NCBI GenBank assembly: GCA_045648985.1
Contig: JAZROZ010000024.1
Location: 1 to 29,711, forward strand
Direction of reading: 5' to 3'
Source of the DNA: SIG437 sp045648985
GTDB taxonomy: Bacteria > Bacillota > Clostridia > UBA1381 > UBA9506
Length of the DNA stretch: 29,711 nt
Position 1 is the stretch's first letter; each line of letters begins with the position of its first letter. The notes under the pieces were generated by a model, which was not told the origin of the DNA, did no database searches, and was given only the letters and a program-made list of their open reading frames with translations. The position numbers were made by a program, and so were the translations under genes. Below, piece after piece: positions 25,433-29,711 of this stretch.

Positions 25433-25573
25433 TTATGCTCTTTCACATTTCTGATTAGCAACTGTGCAAGATGTTTTGCAAGCTGACTGACAAGATGTCT
25501 GACATTCACCGCAGCCGCCTGTTTTTGCTGTCTGCTTTAATGTTTTTTTGTTTAATGTTTTGATATGTTTCAT
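25433..25573 (-). CDS. SCIFF ranthipeptide precursor (six Cys in forty-five)
   Basis: I translated this small gene directly: 46 residues, starting MKHIKTLNKKTLKQTAKTGG, with six Cys at 21, 24, 28, 32, 36 and 43 in the C-terminal core. Thr and Ser residues lie between the Cys, as expected of partners for thioether bonds. Length, Cys count and the leader fit the SCIFF family (TIGR03973). GGAGAGTGGATAAT precedes the ATG. The maturase gene follows on the same strand. No dedicated leader protease or exporter gene is adjacent, which is usual for this family. The mature product's role is not established; signalling or population-level control has been proposed for related peptides. Confidence 0.96.
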   Translation of the reverse strand: MKHIKTLNKKTLKQTAKTGGCGECQTSCQSACKTSCTVANQKCERA

Positions 25574-25624
25574 ATTATCCACTCTCCATATAAAATTTTA
25601 TCTACAGCATACAAAAACATATGC

Positions 25625-26047
25625 TTAACGTTTTCTTTTTGGTTTTGTGTTAATACCGACAACCCCACCAAAAGCTCCCGCTGCTATGCCAATCGCAAAA
25701 AGCACCGCCGTATGAGCATTCAGTAAAAACCTCTCGCTCACAAGTGAGGCAATCATGTAAAGCACAAGTATGTATATGCCACCAGCTAAAGCTCCTTTCA
25801 GAAAGCCTCTCTGGCTTGCATTTTTAGCTGCCATCATACCGCCAATGAGTGCGCTCACAATAACACATATTATCGAAAATGCCGAAACAGTATCTTCACT
25901 TATCGGAGAATATGTTATAATGAGTGCCGAGATTGAAAGCAAAATAAAGGTTAAAAGGCACGCTGTCAGGAGTCCTTTTAAAAGGCCTCCTATGCCACCT
26001 GATAAAAAGCTTTCTTGCGGCAATGATTTATAGTCTGCATTGTTCAT
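25625..26047 (-). CDS. Small hydrophobic membrane protein, TIGR04086-like
   Basis: The 140-aa protein has four likely membrane segments (about residues 24-44, 52-70, 82-104 and 110-130), a Gly-rich GGIGGLLKG near the start and a basic tail KPKRKR. I recognise it as a TIGR04086-type protein, a family often found beside yajC and SCIFF genes in Clostridia; its function is unknown. The ATG at 26047 has AGGAGG 8 nt upstream; a start 45 nt earlier would lie inside the hairpin and lacks a ribosome site. That AGGAG is the 3' end of a 17-position stem, so translation may be controlled. It is 51 bp from the SCIFF gene. Confidence 0.78.
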   Translation of the reverse strand: MNNADYKSLPQESFLSGGIGGLLKGLLTACLLTFILLSISALIITYSPISEDTVSAFSIICVIVSALIGGMMAAKNASQRGFLKGALAGGIYILVLYMIASLVSERFLLNAHTAVLFAIGIAAGAFGGVVGINTKPKRKR

Positions 26048-26056
26048 AAATTTTAC

Positions 26057-26100
26057 CTCCTGAATTGAATTCGTTAATAAAATCGTATTCAATTCAGGAG
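26057..26100 (-). promoter_or_regulatory. Long hairpin that buries the ribosome site of the TIGR04086-type gene
   Basis: Arms 26057-26073 and 26084-26100 pair at 16 of 17 positions (CTCCTGAATTGAAT against ATTCAATTCAGGAG, then CG/CG after one mismatch), with a 10-nt A/T loop. On the minus-strand mRNA the 3' arm contains the AGGAG of the downstream gene's ribosome site, 9 nt before its ATG. No T-run follows, so it is not an ordinary terminator. It lies in the 64-bp gap after yajC. Confidence 0.8.
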
Positions 26101-26111
26101 CAGTTTATGAA

Positions 26112-26456
26112 TTATTCCGCGTCAGAAATCTCTTTCTGAACAGACTTTATAGCCCAACGCTCAATCGTAATCTGATGAGGCTCAGTTTTCGGGCCTGTTT
26201 CAAAAATAACTTTTTCATCTTTAATTTTTGTTATTTTACCAACCATACCGCCGATAGTTGTGATAGTGTCACCAACCTTAATAGCAGCGAGCATTTCTCT
26301 TGTTTGCTTTTCCTGTTTTTTCTGCGGTCTGATTAAAAGGAAATAGAAAACTGCAATAATCACAACAAAAGGCAAGAGGGAACTGATAAGTCCCATAGCG
26401 CCTGCAGGTGCTGCAGCTTCTGCCTGAGCTGCCGACTCAGCAAATACTTTTAACAT
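26112..26456 (-). CDS. yajC: Preprotein translocase accessory subunit YajC
   Basis: The 114-aa protein has one membrane segment (about residues 22-43) with FYFLLIRPQKKQEKQTREML at its end, the family's hallmark. A small cytoplasmic beta domain with VGDTITTIGGMVGKITKI follows. It assists the SecDF-YajC complex that helps Sec-dependent export. secD and secF are not in the window. The N-terminus is Ala-rich and slightly long. GGAGGTAATTAAA precedes the ATG, and a consensus promoter lies 45 nt upstream. It heads the run yajC - TIGR04086 gene - SCIFF - maturase - metY. Confidence 0.95.
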   Translation of the reverse strand: MLKVFAESAAQAEAAAPAGAMGLISSLLPFVVIIAVFYFLLIRPQKKQEKQTREMLAAIKVGDTITTIGGMVGKITKIKDEKVIFETGPKTEPHQITIERWAIKSVQKEISDAE

Positions 26457-26500
26457 TTTAATTACCTCCGTAATATAGATAAATAATCATTACTTATATT

Positions 26501-26529
26501 ATTATAACCGCAAAAGAAGAATTTGGCAA
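26501..26529 (-). promoter_or_regulatory. Sigma-A-like promoter of yajC and the SCIFF locus
   Basis: On the minus strand TTGCCA (26524-26529) and a perfect TATAAT (26501-26506) are 17 nt apart. The expected start near 26494 leaves a leader of about 38 nt before the yajC ATG at 26456. Confidence 0.8.
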
Positions 26530-26548
26530 TAGTTTTTTGCAAAGTTCA

Positions 26549-27049
26549 TTAATTTGTTATAAATTTATTTTGTTTTTCCAATATGTTAATAATTTCAACT
26601 GCTTTTTTCTTTGCATAATCAATAGTATTTTTTGTTCCACCGCTTGTACCATTATATGCCGCTATTACTCTTTTACTATGATTTACCATATAAACATTAC
26701 GAAGTTGAAAACATTGTTTTGAGTAATGCTGGCAAATATATTTAATAAAATCAGCTTCATTGAGTATTTTTTGATATAGCTTTTGCTCTGCTATATCCCA
26801 TCTGCGTTCAAATCCCTCATAAGGTGGAGTACAAATTAAATGAATATCGGGATTTTTCTTTCTCAGCTTTAAAACAATCTCACCTGACCACATATCTATC
26901 CCACGTGCCATACCTGTAATAAAGGTTAAAAAGCCGTCAAAAACAGTCTGTTTTATAGCCGTTTCAAGCAGTTTTTTTACTTCTCTTTCTGGCATATCTA
27001 ACTTTTCAGGTCTATGACCTGTAAAACAGCACCTTTTACTTTCCAACAT
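26549..27049 (-). CDS. SLOG-superfamily (DUF1273/YpsA-like) Rossmann-fold protein
   Basis: The 166-aa protein begins MLESKRCCFTGHRPEKL, the hallmark start of DUF1273/SLOG proteins. It continues with a Gly-rich TGMARGIDMWSGEIVLKL (about 46-63) and a late GTSGGTKNTIDYAKKK (about 135-150), both expected to bind a nucleotide-like ligand. The fold is related to LOG, DprA and YpsA. No enzymatic role is proven for this branch. I chose the ATG at 27049 because TAGGAGTG lies upstream; the longer frame's extra 21 residues come from the A/T-rich promoter region. It is divergent from the XRE gene and shares a 115-bp control region with it. Confidence 0.85.
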   Translation of the reverse strand: MLESKRCCFTGHRPEKLDMPEREVKKLLETAIKQTVFDGFLTFITGMARGIDMWSGEIVLKLRKKNPDIHLICTPPYEGFERRWDIAEQKLYQKILNEADFIKYICQHYSKQCFQLRNVYMVNHSKRVIAAYNGTSGGTKNTIDYAKKKAVEIINILEKQNKFITN

Positions 27050-27069
27050 AATCACTCCTAAAAAATATA

Positions 27070-27148
27070 GTCTCACAGTATATATTCTATCATAAATATA
27101 TACTTTTAGCAAATAATATTTATGGTCTGATAGTATATAATATTTATG
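27070..27148. promoter_or_regulatory. Divergent SLOG/XRE control region with repeated motifs
   Basis: The motif GTCTNNNAGTATATA occurs at 27070-27084 and 27125-27139. The 12-mer ATAATATTTATG occurs at 27113-27124 and 27137-27148, and its inverse core CATAAATAT is at 27091-27099. A TATAAT at 27136-27141 is a likely -10 for the XRE gene and overlaps two of the repeats. These fit operators for the XRE protein, but binding is inferred. Confidence 0.5.
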
Positions 27149-27164
27149 AAAGTGGGTGGTTTCA

Positions 27165-27476
27165 ATGGATGAGTTATTTATAAGACAAAGAATTGCCGTT
27201 TTAAGAACAAATAAAAATATATCTGCACGCGAATTGAGTTTAAGACTTGGACAGTCTGAAGGTTATATAAATGCTATTGAAAACGGGAAATCAAATCCCT
27301 CTGTTCAAATGTTAGGATATATCTGTGAAGAACTAGGTATATCAATGAGCGACTTTTATGATGAAGATAATAACTACCCTGACCTGATAAAAGAAATTAT
27401 TAAACAATCTAAAAAACTTGATAAAAAATCTCTGGAAAGTGTCTTAGGGGTTATGAAGAATATGGGAAAGAAATAA
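27165..27476 (+). CDS. XRE-family helix-turn-helix regulator
   Basis: The 103-aa protein has an N-terminal Cro/C1-type helix-turn-helix (about residues 5-62), with ISARELSLRLGQSEGYINAIENGKSNPS as its core (quoted by parts: ARELSLRLGQS, GYINAIENGKSNPS). A short Lys-rich helical tail (about 75-103) probably helps it dimerise. It is likely a repressor. The ATG at 27165 fits the GGGTGG ribosome site; a GTG 9 nt earlier overlaps that site. It is divergent from the SLOG gene, shares its control region, and ends at a strong terminator. Confidence 0.88.
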   Translation: MDELFIRQRIAVLRTNKNISARELSLRLGQSEGYINAIENGKSNPSVQMLGYICEELGISMSDFYDEDNNYPDLIKEIIKQSKKLDKKSLESVLGVMKNMGKK

Positions 27477-27488
27477 TGATATGATTGA

Positions 27489-27522
27489 TAAAGCCGTCAC
27501 GCAATTGTGACGGCTTTATTTT
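27489..27522 (+). terminator. Intrinsic terminator of the XRE gene
   Basis: A perfect 12-bp stem (TAAAGCCGTCAC at 27489-27500 with GTGACGGCTTTA at 27507-27518), loop GCAATT, is followed by TTTT. It begins 12 nt after the stop codon. Confidence 0.92.
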
Positions 27523-27562
27523 GCGCCGTTTTCAAAATATTAAGCAATCTCTACCATTATGC

Positions 27563-27600
27563 AAAAAATGAGCCTTGTGTATAAAACTACACAAGGCTCA
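27563..27600 (-). terminator. Intrinsic terminator of ppdK
   Basis: A perfect 13-bp stem (TGAGCCTTGTGTA at 27569-27581 with TACACAAGGCTCA at 27588-27600) is followed on the minus strand by six T. It lies 26 nt after the ppdK stop and faces the XRE terminator, so the two converging units are isolated from each other. Confidence 0.93.
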
Positions 27601-27626
27601 TAATTTTATTTTTGTTAAGCCAAAGA

Positions 27627-29711
27627 CTATTTAATTGCAGCCTGAGCAGCAGCGAGTCTTGCAATCGGAACTCTGAATGGCGAACATGACACGTAGTCAA
27701 GACCAAGCTGATGGCAGAACTCAACTGATGTCGGGTCACCACCGTGCTCACCACAGATACCGAAGTGAAGTTTCGGATTTACTGGTTTACCAAGTTTAAT
27801 TGATAAATCCATAAGCTTACCAACACCTGTCTGGTCGAGTTTTGCAAACGGGTCGTTTTCAAAAATCTTTGTGTCGTAGTAAGCATCTAAGAACTTACCT
27901 GCATCGTCACGGCTAAAGCCATATGTCATCTGTGTTAAGTCGTTTGTACCGAAGCAGAAGAAGTCAGCTTCTTTAGCAATTTCGTCAGCAGTTAATGCTG
28001 CACGAGGAATTTCAATCATAGTGCCAACTTCATATTTAAGGTCAGCGCCTGCCTGAGCAATTTCAGCATCAGCAGTTGCAACAACGATATCCTTAACATA
28101 TTTTAATTCTTTGATTTCGCCAACGAGCGGAATCATGATTTCAGGAACTAAGTTCCAGTCTGGATGTGCTTTCTTAACATTGATAGCAGCACGGATAACA
28201 GCTTTAGTCTGCATTCTTGCAATTTCAGGATATGTTACAGCAAGTCTGCATCCACGATGTCCCATCATTGGGTTGAATTCGTGGAGTGATGTGATGATAG
28301 CTTTAATATCTTCAACAGTCTTACCCTGAGCTTTAGCGAGTGCTTCAATGTCAGCTTCTTCTGTTGGAACGAATTCATGGAGCGGTGGGTCTAAGAATCT
28401 GATTGTTACAGGGTGTCCTTCTAAAGCTTCATATAAAGCTTCAAAGTCGCCCTGCTGATAAGGAAGAATCTTATCTAACGCTTTTTCTCTTGCTTCTGCA
28501 TTATCTGAACAAATCATTTCTCTGAATGCTGCAATTCTGTCAGCTTCAAAGAACATATGCTCTGTACGGCAAAGACCGATACCTTCTGCACCAAGCTCTC
28601 GAGCTTTCTTAGCATCAGCCGGAGTATCAGCATTTGTACGAACTTTAAGCGTTCTGAATTCGTCAGCCCAAGCCATGATACGACCGAACTCGCCTGCGAT
28701 TTCAGCATCAACTGTTGGGATGATGCCATCATATATATTACCTGTTGAACCATCGATTGAAATATAATCGCCTTCAACATAAGTTTTACCTGCTAACGTG
28801 AACTTCTTGTTTTCTTCGTCCATATTGATGTCGCCGCAACCTGATACACAGCATGTACCCATACCACGAGCAACAACGGCAGCATGGCTTGTCATACCAC
28901 CACGAACTGTTAAGATACCCTGAGAAGCTTTCATACCTGTGATATCTTCAGGTGATGTTTCAAGACGAACTAAAACAACCTTTTCTCCCCTAGCATTCCA
29001 GCTTTCAGCATCTTCAGCTGTGAATACGATTTTACCGCAAGCAGCACCAGGAGATGCACCTAAGCCTTTACCAACAGGTGTAGCAGCCTTAATAGCTTTG
29101 CTATCAAACTGTGGATGAAGGAGTGTATCTAAGTTTCTTGGGTCAATCATAGCAACAGCCTTTTTCTTATCAATCATACCCTCGTCAACAAGGTCACAAG
29201 CGATTTTAAGGGCGGCTTTTGCTGTTCTCTTACCATTTCTTGTCTGGAGCATATAGAGCTTTCTGTTTTCAATAGTGAACTCCATATCCTGCATATCTCT
29301 GTAGTGATCTTCAAGTTTTGCGCAAACTTTATTGAATTCTTCAAATGCTTCAGGGAATTTATCTTTCATTTCAGCAATCGGCATTGGTGTTCTGACACCT
29401 GCAACAACGTCTTCACCCTGAGCGTTTACTAAGAACTCACCCATGAGACCTTTTTCACCTGTAGCGGGGTCACGTGTAAATGCAACACCTGTACCACAGT
29501 TGTCGCCCATGTTACCGAATGCCATCATCTGTACGTTAACAGCTGTACCCCATGAATAAGGGATATCGTTGTCTCTTCTATATACGTTAGCTCTTGGGTT
29601 ATCCCATGAACGGAATACTGCTTTGATAGCGCCCATAAGCTGTTCTGTAGGATCATCTGGGAAGTCTGCACCGATTTTAGCTTTATATTCAGCTTTAAAC
29701 TGTGATGCAAG
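27627..29711 (-). CDS. ppdK: Pyruvate phosphate dikinase, 3' part (5' end beyond the window)
   Basis: The frame runs open to the right edge, giving 694 residues of an expected ~875. The missing ~180 residues are the first part of the ATP-grasp domain. The enzyme interconverts pyruvate, ATP and Pi with PEP, AMP and PPi, and serves in anaerobes as a PPi-linked glycolytic or gluconeogenic step. The phosphohistidine domain has GGMTSHAAVVARGMG with the phosphorylated His at residue 276 of this fragment (His455 in the Clostridium symbiosum enzyme). The C-terminal TIM barrel keeps RTEHMFF and the catalytic Cys in CGEHGGDP. An internal ATG at 29636 is not the start, as conserved sequence continues upstream. 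A terminator follows. Confidence 0.97.
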   Translation of the reverse strand, partial: LASQFKAEYKAKIGADFPDDPTEQLMGAIKAVFRSWDNPRANVYRRDNDIPYSWGTAVNVQMMAFGNMGDNCGTGVAFTRDPATGEKGLMGEFLVNAQGEDVVAGVRTPMPIAEMKDKFPEAFEEFNKVCAKLEDHYRDMQDMEFTIENRKLYMLQTRNGKRTAKAALKIACDLVDEGMIDKKKAVAMIDPRNLDTLLHPQFDSKAIKAATPVGKGLGASPGAACGKIVFTAEDAESWNARGEKVVLVRLETSPEDITGMKASQGILTVRGGMTSHAAVVARGMGTCCVSGCGDINMDEENKKFTLAGKTYVEGDYISIDGSTGNIYDGIIPTVDAEIAGEFGRIMAWADEFRTLKVRTNADTPADAKKARELGAEGIGLCRTEHMFFEADRIAAFREMICSDNAEAREKALDKILPYQQGDFEALYEALEGHPVTIRFLDPPLHEFVPTEEADIEALAKAQGKTVEDIKAIITSLHEFNPMMGHRGCRLAVTYPEIARMQTKAVIRAAINVKKAHPDWNLVPEIMIPLVGEIKELKYVKDIVVATADAEIAQAGADLKYEVGTMIEIPRAALTADEIAKEADFFCFGTNDLTQMTYGFSRDDAGKFLDAYYDTKIFENDPFAKLDQTGVGKLMDLSIKLGKPVNPKLHFGICGEHGGDPTSVEFCHQLGLDYVSCSPFRVPIARLAAAQAAIK

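Noticed and set aside
25574..25624. Separate promoter for the SCIFF precursor in the 51-bp gap
   Set aside because: An A/T-rich stretch offers a weak -10-like sequence but no convincing -35; not strong enough to list.
27050..27112. 21-residue N-terminal extension of the SLOG protein
   Set aside because: The family begins at the CCFTGHRP region, TAGGAGTG precedes the inner ATG, and the extension is translated promoter DNA.
29634..29636. ATG as the real start of ppdK
   Set aside because: The frame stays open to the window edge with family-like sequence, and about 180 residues would be missing; the gene is cut by the window.
1..29711. CRISPR array, prophage, integrase, transposase, tRNA or known riboswitch
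   Set aside because: I found no regular direct repeats with spacers, no integrase or transposase motifs, no cloverleaf, and no recognisable riboswitch core in the gene gaps. A covariance-model scan would be needed to exclude weak RNA motifs.

Overview
The window looks like chromosomal DNA from a low-GC Gram-positive anaerobe of the class Clostridia. The evidence is the AGGAGG-type ribosome sites, many sigma-A-like promoters, a SCIFF ranthipeptide precursor with its radical SAM maturase, pyruvate phosphate dikinase, an SLH-domain cell-surface protein and an SLH-anchoring CsaB enzyme. I cannot name genus or species from sequence alone.

Layout. Bases 1-120 hold two leftward promoters of rRNA/tRNA-operon style that fire out of the window. 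Bases 210-3826 (+) are a promoter and a three-gene MacB/YknXYZ-type exporter: adaptor, ATPase and permease. Bases 3825-4096 are copy A of a ~273-bp repeat with terminal inverted repeats. An SLH-domain surface protein (4114-6360, +) follows and ends at a two-way terminator. From 15248 down to 6426 (-) one promoter precedes seven closely spaced genes: a glycosyltransferase-CsaB fusion, RuvX/YqgF, a cell-wall amidase, a ClpP/TepA-like protease, an FlK-like thioesterase, formate-THF ligase and a MATE transporter. From 22310 to 15310 (-) lie lon, a PfkB sugar kinase, engB, an Lrp/AsnC regulator, an aminotransferase, trmL and an 8-oxoguanine glycosylase. Copy B of the repeat (22336-22609) sits before lon. 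From 26529 down to 22644 (-) lie yajC, a TIGR04086-type membrane protein, the SCIFF peptide (46 aa, six Cys), its maturase and an O-acetylhomoserine sulfhydrylase. A divergent SLOG / XRE-regulator pair follows (26549-27476). The right edge is the 3' four-fifths of ppdK (-).

How the parts fit. The CsaB fusion should pyruvylate the cell-wall glycan that SLH domains bind, which links it to the SLH protein 6.6 kb away. The SCIFF locus is a complete precursor-plus-maturase pair beside export-associated membrane genes. Two RNA structures there are notable: a terminator-like hairpin between precursor and maturase, and a 17-position stem that buries the ribosome site of the TIGR04086 gene. The most unusual non-genic feature is the repeat pair. 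Both copies have the same orientation relative to flanking genes, neither has a coding frame shared with the other, and both keep internal hairpins. Most genes here belong to known families. The best candidates for something undescribed are the repeat family, the translation-blocking hairpin and the SLOG/XRE pair.
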